64,000 nucleotides of DNA from Brugia malayi (lineage: Eukaryota > Nematoda > Chromadorea > Rhabditida > Onchocercidae), in assembly GCF_000002995.4 (NCBI RefSeq), contig NW_025062478.1, positions 3,882,001 through 3,946,000 on the forward strand. Reading direction: 5' to 3'. The notes under the pieces were generated by a model. It was not told where the DNA came from, did no database searches, and saw only the letters and a list, made by a program, of their open reading frames with translations. Shown in pieces: positions 25,082 through 48,232 of the stretch (position 1 is its first letter; each line of letters starts with the position of its first letter). The translations under genes and the position numbers were made by a program.

Positions 25082-26739
25082 CTGAAAAAAAAAGTTCTAT
25101 TCTTGTTCCATTCATCTTTTATCTGTTTATTCTATTATAATTACTTTAGTCAACGTAAAAAAATTTGTACTATCACATTATTCGTGTAAAAAGATTTATT
25201 TTTGCTCATTATGCTTTAGCGGGAAATAAGTCATAGGCTGTCAGTATTGCAAACATGCTCCCTTGGAGAACGGTGAGCTGAGTTTTCCGCTCCCCTCTCC
25301 TCCTTCTCTCCCCTTTCTCCCCTCTTCTTCCCTCCCTCTCCTGTCTTCTTACTCCTGCTTCTCCCTCTTCTCCTCTCCCTCCCTCCTGTCCTCTTACTCC
25401 TCCTACATCGCCCTCTTATCCTTCCTCTTCCTCTTTCCTTCTTCTCATCCCTCCCCTCTTCTCCTCTTTCTTGCCCTCTCTGTCTCTTCCCTCTCCCTCC
25501 TCGTCTCTCACTCTTTCCTCTCCCTCTTTGCCTTCTCTCCCTTCTCTTTCTTCGCTACTCCCTTTTGTCCTCTCTCTCCTGTCTCTCTATCTGTCCCCTC
25601 TCCCTTTTCTATCCTCCCTGCCTCCTGTCCTCTCTCCCTCCTCTTCCTCACAAGGGAGAGGGAGAGGCGGGAGTAAGAGGACAGGAGAGAGCGGAGAAAG
25701 GAGAGGAGGGGAGAAAGAAAAGAGGGGGAAGGGGAGGGCAGGAGAGAGGACAGGAGGGAGAGGGGAGAAGAGGGAGTGAGACGAGGAGGGAGAGAGGACA
25801 GGAGGCAGGGAGGGTAGAAAAGGGAGAGGGGACAGATAGAGAAACAGGAGAGAGAGGACAAAAGGGGAGTAGCGAAGAAAGAGAAGGGAGAGAAGGCAAA
25901 GAGGGAGAGGAAAGAGTGAGAGACGAGGAGGGAGAGAGAAGAGACAGAGAGGGCAAGAAAGAGGAGAAGAGGGGAGGGATGAGAAGAAGGAAAGAGGAAG
26001 AGGAAGGATAAGAGGGCGATGTAGGAGGAGTAAGAGGACAGGAGGGAGGGAGAGGAGAAGAGGGAGAAGCAGGAGTAAGAAGACAGGAGAGGGAGGGAAG
26101 AAGAGGGGAGAAAGGGGAGAGAAGGAGGAGAGGGGAGCGGAAAACTCAGCTCACCGTTCTCCAAGGGAGCATGTTTGCAATACTGACAGCCTATGACTTA
26201 TTTCCAGCTAAAGCATAATGAGCAAAAATAAATCTTTTTACACGAATGTGATAATGTGATAGTACAAATTTTTTTACGTTGACTAAAGTAATTATAATAG
26301 AATAAACAGATAAAAGATGAATGGAACAAGAATAGAACTTTTTTTTTCAGAGATGGCATCGCGGAATGGGCAATGATTGAATTACAGGGGACTTTAGAGT
26401 CAGCTGGTATACTTGTAAGACAACGAATTGGTAGCTTAAAATGGGAAAACAAAAAAGTGTTCCTTTTTTCCAAATAAATGAGTTCAAGAGTATAAGTTAC
26501 ATTCAAAGTTGTATTAAATTCTATACTATCTCACTACCAGAATTTGTATCTTTGAAAAAAAAAAAAAAAAAGCTATAATGGGACATTTACACTCATGACT
26601 TAAACACTTACAACTTAAGTAGAATAAAGTAAGCAATTGAATATTTTTCTTTTCCAGGCTTTACTTCATATTGGCTATCACATCATCGAAGGGAAAGAAG
26701 TGAAACTTCAAAATCCGCTGATTGTACTTGGACGAGATG
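24695..26739. repeat. large inverted repeat (about 0.95-kb arms)
   Basis: The sequence from 24695 to about 25648 recurs reverse-complemented at about 25780-26739. Only a handful of differences are visible: poly-A/T lengths, an 8-base insertion near 26248, CCGCT against CAGCT near 26207, and one change in the CTF8 exon. The outer boundary is sharp: at 24695/26739 both arms stop matching in the middle of the same CTF8 codon row (after the shared GRD). The unmatched centre is about 130 bases of purine-rich DNA. This is either a true inverted duplication or a fold-back assembly join. Confidence 0.9.
25285..26145. repeat. pyrimidine tract followed by mirror purine tract
   Basis: About 360 bases of nearly pure C/T (25285-25648) are followed, after CACAA, by about 490 bases of nearly pure G/A (25655-26145). 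The two tracts are the inner parts of the inverted repeat. They are much more GC-rich than anything else in the window and generate long Ser/Pro/Leu or Arg/Glu/Gly open frames on both strands, which are not genes. Long homopurine-homopyrimidine blocks of this kind can form triplex or cruciform structures. Confidence 0.92.
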
Positions 26740-27218
26740 AATCTTTGATCAATGAAAACAGGACATCAACAGTAGAAGCAATGCAAACCTCTTTCGATCC
26801 TAAAATGAATAGTGTTATTCAGAACGTTCGATCAAAAACTGCCGATAATTTTAAGGTTGGATTTTATAGTTCTGTTAAATTTGTAAAACATCTGGGCTTT
26901 TGATAAAAAATCATTGTTCAGGGGGGAAATTTAAAATAACCTTTTCAAATGCTATAGTGATATGTTGATTTTCAATATCAATTTATATTCTTTATTTTTT
27001 TTTAAATTTTTCAGAAACAAAAAAAAAGATTTTGGAGCTCGAATGTTTTTCACAGCACTGATTTGCCAATTCCATAGTTACTATTTGATTTTTTGCAAAC
27101 TTTTACAGGTATATCGAAAATGTGTTAATGGTAAGGGATCCTACCATTGCTGGTAGCTACCGCTATGTTTTAAATCGATTACAATCATCTTTAATAGGTA
27201 AAGCAGGAGAATAATGCG
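26351..27218 (+). CDS. CTF8-derived chimeric open frame, right-arm copy
   Basis: Exons 26351-26456 and 26658-26855 repeat the left-arm CTF8 exons on the plus strand. The second exon leaves CTF8 after VLGRD and continues in frame for 39 residues of unrelated sequence (ESLINENRTSTVEAMQTS ... VRSKTADNFK) to a GTTGGA donor. The CTF8 C-terminus is therefore replaced. Further on, after a TTTTACAG at 27109, a protein-like frame reads YIENVLMVRDPTIAGSYRY and NRLQSSL to a stop at about 27214-27216, but its phase does not match the preceding donor. A direct in-phase splice gives a different, short tail. The non-CTF8 part may be an old neighbouring gene captured by the palindrome boundary. I see only a faint resemblance to BORCS8-like proteins and do not rely on it. 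Confidence 0.45.
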
Positions 27219-28793
27219 TTGGTATTATTTGCTAGATATAAAAAGTTAGCAAGTGTGCGTGGTGAACTAAAATAAATTTTGTACAAATCTTGTCAGGTTT
27301 TGTAATTTCTATGTCATATTTTATTTTGTTCTAAAAACAGTAATGATATGTCAAAGATATCACTGTAACAAAGCAGTCCTGATCTATTGCTTTCGTTCTG
27401 GCTTTCCAGGTTTAAGCGTTGTATTTCCGTAAATAGGATTCTCTCATTCTCCTACATAAAGTTTATATATTTTTTGGGATAGTATGCGGGTTGAGATCCA
27501 GTCGGCCAAAAAATGTGTTAATTAACAATATGCTTGCCGTCTAAGTTTGAAACAATTTTCTTTATCATCGACAAGAATATTTTGAAAGACATTTTTTAAT
27601 CGAATGTCTCAAAAAGTATATTTTATGTATGATTTTTTTACAGTCTGTATAAAAGGTAGGCAAAAATTTATGTGTGATTTCACTTTATTATATACTGAGG
27701 AAGTTTGGTACAGCAGAGAAACCAAATATAGAAGAAAATCAAGAAAACATCAAATAGAGAATACCCTTTCTAAATTATGATCGCATTTCAGTTTTCTGTT
27801 CGTAACGTATATACGTCATTAGTTGCGAACATATTTTTAATATTTTACAATATTTAAATGTAATATTTTCAAGAATTCATACTGAATAAAAGCCAAGAAA
27901 AAAAAATAAAATGAAAAAAATGAATTTTTATCAGTTAATAATTAAATATAATAAAAATTATAATTTTAAAAGATTTCTTTTTGTTTTTATATATTGGAAA
28001 CACAGCAAATTGCAATATTAAATTTTGATGGAACAGAAATTAAAAAAAAAAAAAGAGAAAAACATTGTATTTCATAAATTGGATTAATTTTGATTCCCAT
28101 CTCAGATCAATAATTTTTTGTTTTTCATTCAATTTTGTTTAATATATTTTTGTAATTTAGGTAGTTTAAATTTTGTAATTTAATATCATTATTTTACTTA
28201 TCATAATAAAAAAATTAGTTTGTGCGAATGGCAAAGTGCACTCAATGCAATCATCAAAAGAATTTAAAAGGAATTCATAGAATATTTGTAACAAATTAAT
28301 ATATTTATTATACGAAATAAATTCAACACAAAATCAATTAAAATTAGCCAGCACAAACTTTTACTTAGAAAAATTTGTCATAGAATCATAGAAAACATTT
28401 TAGACATTTTCACTTACTCTAAATAAATTTATAATTTCATTTAAAAAATATTTTGTTGAATAGGAATGAAATTAAATGAAAGAAAAAAAGAAAAACAAAG
28501 GAGTTTGACGAAATAATTTCCTCCTTCTTAAATCTAATTATTCAGATAAATTTGAAAGTAATACCTCAAGATTAAGTCATAATCAAATAAATGCCAAATT
28601 TTTATTTTTAGTTTTATTATTTTTATTACTTTTCATCACTTTTAATTTCATATCGTCGATAATAGCATTAATTTGATTGCTGTCAAATTTTAATAAATAT
28701 TTAATTAAATTAAGCTCAATGAACCAACAAAAACAACAACAATAAATTTATTGTTCATATCGAAAAGTTTTTCATTCGGATTTTTTGCGTAAG
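27219..28793. other. intergenic region between convergent genes
   Basis: No supported exon. A polyadenylation-like AATAAA lies near 27886. On the minus strand, an AATAAA (TTTATT on plus, near 28747) lies about 45 bases beyond the stop of the next gene. Confidence 0.5.
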
Positions 28794-40343
<11,550 letters not shown>

Positions 40344-41421
40344 TGGATTTTTTGCAATTTGTTTATTATCAAATTATTTGTCCCTTTTTTCAATATATTA
40401 TTTAGAAATATTTATGCAAATTTCTTTGAGTTTTATAAAACTTTGTCTTTTTTTTGCAAAATTTTTTATTTAATTCAAATTTATTTACTATCACTTTTTT
40501 TTCTATTCGATATTGTAAAAAATTTTGTTCGAATTTGATTGCTACCATTTCAATGATTTGTTTCTCTATTTTATCTATTTGCAAATTTTAATTTAATTAA
40601 ATTTGTTTTAAACTTCTATATTTAATTAATTAACAGTTCATTAAGCGTATTAATTAGTGCTATTAATTATTTCAAATATACCATGCAAAATATGTTTTCC
40701 CGCAATAATCTTAGCATAAATTTTAGATTATCAATCATAAATTTCATTCTTTTACATTAGCCATTAATTATTAGTTCTATATTTAATTTCGTTTTATTTA
40801 ATTTCATTGTATAAATAATTTTGTCATTATTAATTAGTATTTGCATATTTCATTTCTTTAATTTACATTTGTAATAATTAATTTCTCCATCTTTGCTATT
40901 AATTTATGATTTTTTATTTAATTTTAATTTACACTTTATTCATATTTTATATTATTTCTTTGCTTTTGTTTACTTAGATTTTTGAAATTTCATCTAATTC
41001 ATTGGAAATGGAATAATTTATTAATGACTGTATCACTATTTATAATCTTTAATATATAAAATTGACAAAATTTAAAATGAAAATTTTTTAAAAATGATCT
41101 TTTTTCTTGATTAATTATTCTGTAAATGTTCAATTTAATCAATAATTTTGCTAACATACTTTTCTATTTATCATTTTAATTACCACCCATTATTACATTA
41201 AAAAAAAATTCTCTCATTAATTTAAAGAAAGTAAAAAAAGAATGAAAATTCATCGATTTTATCATTAATCATATCAAAAAACATTAATCACTCAGTAATT
41301 TTTAAGAGAAATTTGGTAAAAGAAAATAATATATAAATAAAAATAAAATAAAATAAAAAGAACAAAAAGCAACAAAAACAAACAAACAAATAAACAAATA
41401 GGCAAAGCAGGTTTAGACGAC
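40344..41421. promoter_or_regulatory. divergent intergenic region (probable shared promoter)
   Basis: It separates the start codon of the minus-strand membrane protein from that of the plus-strand protease by 1,078 bases. It is AT-rich, with no supported exon. A short plus-strand hydrophobic frame at 40310-40472 is the complement of the signal-peptide exon and adjoining A/T-rich DNA. No defined promoter element can be named. Confidence 0.4.
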
Positions 41422-44400
41422 ATGGATGCTGTATACATCATTGTCAACCATTTTCAGTTATTATTTTGTCGCCTTCTATTATTACTAACTTTCTTCACCA
41501 ATTATTTATTTCAACAAATTGTTATTGGTAAATTTCGTTTTGCATATATTAGTGTTACAACAGGTAATCAATTCTATTATTAAATAAATTAATTTGATTT
41601 TTTCAAAAATCTCAGCAAAACATTTTTTTTTTCCTTTTATAGTTTACAATTTCAATACGTAATTCTTTTCTTTTTTTTTCATTTATGTATCAGATTTTAG
41701 TGAAATTTCTTTTTTCAGTAAACAATTATAACAAATTTAATTAACAATCACTTCTTTTCTTTTCTTTTTTGGCTCTATGTTTCACAATTTTAACAAAATA
41801 TTTTATAAGTAATTTTATTTCATAAATTTTATACATTAATTCTTAAGTTTTAGTTGCCAAATTTGCATCTTATCCTTTGAATTTTAATTTAATTCCGATT
41901 AGGTGTTAAAATATGCTCCAGGTTTGTTAATCTTTTTAAAAAAAAAAAAACAGATTTGTTTACAAATATCATAAAAAAAAATGGTAAAATAACGAACTAA
42001 AATTAATTATTTATATCATTAAAAAAAAAAAGTCAACTCTTTTGCATAGAATTTAATTTCATTTCAATGCCGTTTAATTTTTTTATTTTTTTTTTTTAGA
42101 ACCAAAAATACGTCAAATTGAAGCATGGCAGAATGAGCTACTATCAAATATTTGTGGCAAAATATGTCTTTCATTCAAATTTTTTTATTTTTTAAAATTT
42201 TTTATTTTGCAAAATCTATTTCTGCTAAGCTTATTTTAAAATGATAAATTCATTTTATTGATTATATGCAATAAATTACTGATTAAATCTGTTCATTTTA
42301 TCATAAATAATTATATTAATTAACTAAATCAATTAATCTTAAATATATTGCTAATGAATAATTTTTTGTAATTATTATTTTTATTTTTTTAAATTTCCAA
42401 CACAAATGTAACTAATAAAATAATACTAATATAACAAATTTAATACTAATAAAATAATCTAAAATTTTTTTTCTAAAATTTTTTTATTGTAAATTTTTAT
42501 TGTAATAAAGTTTATTGTAATAATAAATAAATAATCTTTTGGCAATTTTCAATTAGTAATCGTTATTTTGACCATTTATTTTAGGTTTCATCAAATGGTT
42601 CACTTAGCTATCCATGGGCTATTTCTGTAGCATTAAATGTAAGAATTTCAAATGTCATAGATAAACATTTAATTATTAAAATAATTAATTTACATCAAAA
42701 TTATTATACAGAAAATGTAAGTGAATAATTTGTTTAATTCTTTTTTTTTTTAAAAAAAAAAAAAAATTGCACTGTTTATATTTTATATTAAGGTAAAGAA
42801 CCAGTTTGAAATTTCAAACATACTTCACTTTCTTTCATTGTTTCTTCTTCATCATTTCATTTTATGTCGTTTCAAATTTATGGTACAAAATTTTATTTCC
42901 ATTGATCAATAAATAATGTAACAAAGAAATAAATCAATTTGAAAAAAAAAAAAAGACGGAAAACAAGAGATTAAGCAAAGATCATAAATTGCTAATTGGA
43001 ATTTTACATAAAATCGAAATATTTTATATAGAGAAAAAAACGAGAAAAGTAGAAATTACGTAAATAATTTTTTTGTGTGATTTCAAAATCTCAAAATGTC
43101 TTAGAAAATATGTAAATTTTTAGTAAACAGTCAAGTTTTTAAGCGTTTATTTGAAAATTTCAAAAGTTCAATTTTAATAATTTTCTGTCTTCTTTTTCAA
43201 AAAAAGAAAATTTTTAGGGTACAAATAAACTTGGTGGTGTAATCATATCACCTTATCATATTCTTACTGCAGCACATCCATTTGTTAAATTCAACGGATA
43301 TAGTATTATACCATGCAAGTAAGTAATAATATTCACCTTTGTCACCAAAATTTTTATGATTAATTATTCAAACAAAATTATTTTTATTAAAATTTTTGTG
43401 ATTAATTATTAAATTAAAATTATTTTTAAAAAATTATTTTAAGTGCTAAATTAATATTACTTGGACTGACAAATGGAAATAAAACAAAAAGACGAAAGTG
43501 AAAAGTGTGAGGGAAAGAGAAAGAAAATAAAGATTAAATTTCAATTACAATAATTTTTAAACTTTAATTACGCATGATATTCTATCATTTAATCAATCAA
43601 AATGATTTTTTATTTTTTTTTTTTCATTTTTTTTTTTAATTAAATTATTTAATTTTTTACTTGAAATATAATCACTCTTCATTATCAATAATTTTACTGT
43701 GGTATATCATTTTCACATTTTTGTTTCATTTTTTTTTATAATAATTTCAATTCATCAATGAAAATTTCTAAAATTTTAATTTTAAATTATAAAACTATTT
43801 AAGATAACCAATTTTTCAACTCTTAAATTGTATGCATTATTATTTAATCTTTGTCAATGCCTTCAACTAATTTTTTCCTTAATTATTAATTAAAAAATTC
43901 ATAATTGATTAGTCATTTGAATAAATAAAATTTAAGGACTGATACCTATCGTAGTATTACCGAATTATTAAATCGTAAAATTTTATTTGGTGGCAAATGC
44001 ATCCGCGGTTTCACAGCTAATAGAACAAATCATCCAACATGTGAAGAAGCCGATGTATTCAATAATACGGTATAAAATCTCTTCATGAATAATAATTTTT
44101 TCTTTTTTTTTTTTTGAATAATTTCAAAAAGGAGAAAATGTTTGAATTTTAATGCTTAATTAATTAATTAATTAATTAAGTTATATGATTGTTTAATTTC
44201 CTATTTCCAATAATTTTTTATACATAAAAAAAGATAACATAAATCGAACAAAAACTTTTTTCTTCCTAATTTATTAATGAATTGATTAATTATTCTTAAT
44301 CAAACTTCAAATATTCAAATATATATTATTTTTTTTTCGTTTTTTGCTATCAAAATATATAATTCGATTATCAAATTATCATTCAAAATTGAAATATTTG

Positions 44401-45743
44401 ACATTTAATCGTAAGATTTTATTTTATCATCGATTTATATATAAATGTATTATTTGCTACTTTTTTTTTAATCGCACAGATTTGCAAGATAATTGTTGAT
44501 AATGATTTTAGATTTCCAAAACAATTATTGATGATTCAAAATTTGGATTTAAATATAAATTTTGATAACATTTTAAATTAACACATAATTTGTTGATTGA
44601 CAATGATTTCCATTCATAGTATATAATTATTGATAGCGATTTAGATTCGCACAATAATTGTTGACAATGATTTTATAAGTGAAAATTGTACAAATGGTCA
44701 TGATTGGGCAATTATTGAAGTTGAACAACCATTTATATTTACGGATAAAGTGCAACCAATATGTTTACCATTGAAAAATGAAAAGTTGCAAAATATTTTA
44801 ATGATCTTTGGATGGGGACGAAAAAATTGTAAGTATTACTAGAGATCATAGTAGTTGGATAATTATTGATAGCTTATAAATAGTTTAATATTTAATTCTT
44901 TCAATATAACCTATACAAAAAGATTTTTTTCTTATTTTGTGATGAATTAATTTGATAATACAATAAAATATATATCAACTTTTATTATACAGTAATAATT
45001 TTTTTTTAGATATTTTAATGGAAGTACATATTGAATCCAAAAAAAAAATTGCAATGTTTTAAAAAGTAAATGTTAAGAAAATAGCTTAAATTAGCATAAT
45101 TATTGGGAATTTTATTAGAATTTATAATAAAATGTAACAAAATAATTTGTCACTTAAAGCATTCTCTGATGGCAGTCCATTAATTCATGAAATTCCAATG
45201 CAACTTGACATGAATTGTAAAGCATCATGGAGTGATATGATGCCAACAAAAGTTCATGATTATATATGCATGAAATCATTAAATCCAAAATATGTCAACA
45301 CACCACGTATTTGTTATGTATGTATTATCTTTCATATTTTAATTATATAAATTTGAAATTTATTCAATCATTTTATATCTTAATATTTCTCTCATAAAAA
45401 AAAAAAAAAAAAAAACGTAATTCCTTTTTTTTAAAAAAATACTTTTTTCATTTCTTTTTTTTTCGTAATTCAGTTCAATACAATTTAAACTTAGTATTTT
45501 ACTAGAAACTTAATTATCAATTCTTTTCAAAAAAAAATTAAAACAATTTTATAGGGTGATAGTGGCAGTGGCATGCAACAATTTAATGCTAATGGAAAAG
45601 CGACAGTTGTTGGTATTACATCGTATGGCTTAAAAGGATGTCCACCAAATGAACTTGCTCGATTTACACGAGTTGACTGCTACCTGAATGAAATATGTCA
45701 AATAACTGGTGTTTGTTATACAGTCAAAAATTTAATTATTTAA
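41422..45743 (+). CDS. DUF316-like trypsin-fold serine protease, secreted
   Basis: Eight exons: 41422-41563, 42100-42161, 42585-42638, 43218-43318, 43937-44069, 44645-44828, 45160-45317 and 45555-45743. They give about 340 residues. A hydrophobic N-terminal signal region (CRLLLLLTFFTNYL) is followed by WQNELLSNICGK and then YPWAISV, the layout of the nematode DUF316 (PF03761) branch of family S1. The catalytic triad is present: His106 in LTAAH, Asp184 in HDWAII, Ser281 in GDSG. QPICLP and FGWGR also fit. The usual IVGG start is VSSNG and GDSGGP is GDSGSG. The residue at the trypsin Asp189 position appears to be Arg, so trypsin specificity is not expected. Such proteins are secreted peptidases, often gut or excretory in worms. 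Exon 2 ends AAA|ATATGT: its donor has A where G is needed (42162). All other junctions are canonical and in phase. Confidence 0.85.
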
Positions 45744-46500
45744 ATGACAAAAAATGGAAGAGTGGTTTTAATTTTAATTGTAATAATCATGTTTATTTAT
45801 TTTCTTTTTCTCATGAGACAGTAATTTTTCATTTCTTTATGTAAATCTAAAATTTGAGATTGCTTTTTCTACCTGAGATGTTTTGACATATCATTTCTTG
45901 CATAAATCCATAAAATTTAGATTTGTTTTTTACATTTTTTGTAAAATTGTAATTTATTATTTCTTGCAGTTCACTTTTTGAAATAATTCAAAGGTAAGAA
46001 AATAATGCACAATGTTTGATAAAAGATAAAATTTGCAAAAAGAACTAAAATAAATAAATTTATGATGAGCTTTAACATTTTCATATTTTTACAGCAAAAT
46101 TTATAATTGTATTTATATGTAATATTTGTATATAGTATTTATCCATTTGATAATATTGCAAGCTAATAATGAATTATTCTAAAATTTATATTGTTTTTAA
46201 GCTAACACTGTTACAAGCTTTATATGAAATGCTTAATTAAATAAAGCGAATAAACAAATAATTGGTAGGTAATTAAGCTTATCAGCGTAATTCATAATTT
46301 AGTGATAATATGACACATTCTATTACTTTATTATCTATAATACTTAACAGTTTATTTACTAATAAAGTCAGACTAAATCTTCAAATTGAAATCCACCAGA
46401 AATCCCCAAAGGTCACAGAAAGACAACTCAGAAAGACTAATCGAATAGCTGCACCAAATGCTCCAAGGAACATTTCTTAGCTAACAAGTAGTTTCCACAT
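45744..46500. other. 3' flank of the protease gene
   Basis: AT-rich with no exon found. AATAAA occurs near 46239. Mixed-composition DNA begins at about 46380. Confidence 0.5.
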
Positions 46501-46520
46501 CAATGTTGTCAGCTGATGAC

Positions 46521-46592
46521 GGGGTGAGGAGTTGAACCTACCCACCATATGTTCACGAGTGCGTAGACCACTATACCAACAGTTCCACCAAC
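46521..46592 (-). pseudogene. tRNA-like remnant (possible tRNA-derived SINE)
   Basis: On the minus strand a good A-box-like TGGTATAGTGG (about 46568-46578) is followed about 30 bases later by a B-box-like GGTTCAACTCC (46528-46538), the spacing of an internal RNA polymerase III promoter. The B-box has A where G is usual, and the T-stem and acceptor stem pair only partly. No convincing anticodon loop can be drawn. It therefore reads as a decayed tRNA or the head of a tRNA-derived short interspersed element. Confidence 0.4.
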
Positions 46593-46689
46593 TAACTCTT
46601 CACTAGACATAGATAAAGTAAAAATAATTGTAGTAGTTGGTAATAAGTAGTAAGTCAACAATTTAACACTGTAAGCTAATACTCGAACA

Positions 46690-46886
46690 TCACTATAACA
46701 CAATGAACATCATTACAGTATCACTATAACACAATGAACATCATTACAGTATCACTATAACGCAATGAACATCATTACAGTATCACTATAACACAATGAA
46801 CATCATTACAGTATCACTATAACACAATGAACATCATTACAGTATCACTATAACACAATGAACATCATTACAGTATCACTATAACA
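46690..46886. repeat. 31-bp minisatellite, about six copies
   Basis: The unit CACTATAACACAATGAACAT plus CATTACAGTAT repeats with a 31-base period. One copy has a G in place of A (CGCAATG), and the last copy is truncated. It lies directly beside the tRNA-like remnant. Confidence 0.92.
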
Positions 46887-48232
46887 TCATTGTAACATTG
46901 CTGAAAAATACCTAAATAATGATTATTGATAAGTTATGTTTTAATCGCTGCTAATCAACAGTAACTACAAACAGCTATCACTAATGATAACTTTATAAAG
47001 CAGGATTATCAACTGCAATAATGGAAAAACTAAAAGGAAGCATTAATTAATTTGGATAAATTGAAATAGCAATTTGCAACTTCCGTGATGAGTTATTTTT
47101 AATTTCGATTTTAAAAAACATATTATTAATAACTACTTCAAGAAAAAATTAAGAAAAGTAAAAAACACTTTGCAGTTTTAAATTATGACAAATAAATACT
47201 TTTCCAGATGAATGCTAACAAGTTTCTGGAATAATATCGAACTAAACAGAACTTTTTCTTTTATGTCAGTTAATTATTACAGCTTAATGAGTAGCTAAAG
47301 TATCAAGTTCAATTGAAAAAATTTGAACAATGAACACTATATTCAATTTCTTGCATTAATTTTTGAAGGAGAACTTAATTCAATGTACTAAATAATTAAT
47401 AAACGATAAAAATGCATTATTATCTAAATTTTACATTTAAATGTAAAAATCAATACTTGCATAACATTGAACAAATTGTTAGTTTAATCAAAATTTCAAC
47501 CTTTAAATCTTAAACAGATTTATCGATGCAACCTTTTAGATAAGTTTTAAACAAGTTTTAGATAGATAACTTTTAAGATGATCGTAATCTCTCCCATAGA
47601 TACTGTTGAATCACTTAGGATACTGTAAGCGTGAATCATTCTGGGTACTGTACGTGACAAAGTATTGATGGTTACTGTATATAGTTTACGTAGAGTAATA
47701 TACTAAGAGAATAAATCAAAGTAAGATAAACTAGTGTAAATTTTAATAATTGATTAATAAATTTAGTAAATTTATAAGAATTGGCAAAAAATATTCTTCA
47801 TAAGTGTAATATCACAATTTACTGCTTTATTTGTTCTATCGATGGTATATTTGTGAGCTATTAGCTTAGCGCAGTTGTCATTTGTCGTATGATTAGCTTA
47901 CTGTTAGCTTATTTGTCATAGTGTTAAAATATTTGTTCGATTGTTTACAAATTTGATTGCCTTATTGACCTATTTGTCATATAGTTAACTTAGTTTTTAG
48001 GTGCTAATTTATTTATCATATTGTAGGCGCACTTATCATATTGTTAGTCATTTGTTTTATGAATTTTTTTTTTTTTTGTAAATTATCTTATTTATGACAA
48101 AATGGATGAATAAAATGTAATTGCTCAAAAATTTTATGTTAAATTAGATGCATAATTTCATAACACTGTGTAAGTAGTTATTTCTTATATTTAGCAAATT
48201 AAGTTTACGTATGTACGTGATTATAAATATTC
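46887..48232. other. intergenic region between convergent genes
   Basis: No supported exon. Degenerate short repeats with the sense of TTATTTGTCATAKTGTTAGC occur at about 47820-48060. Confidence 0.45.

Noticed and set aside
25263..26164. Long Ser/Pro/Leu-rich and Arg/Glu/Gly-rich open frames on both strands
   Set aside because: They are forced by the pyrimidine and purine tracts of the palindrome. Identical frames appear on opposite strands because of the inverted repeat.
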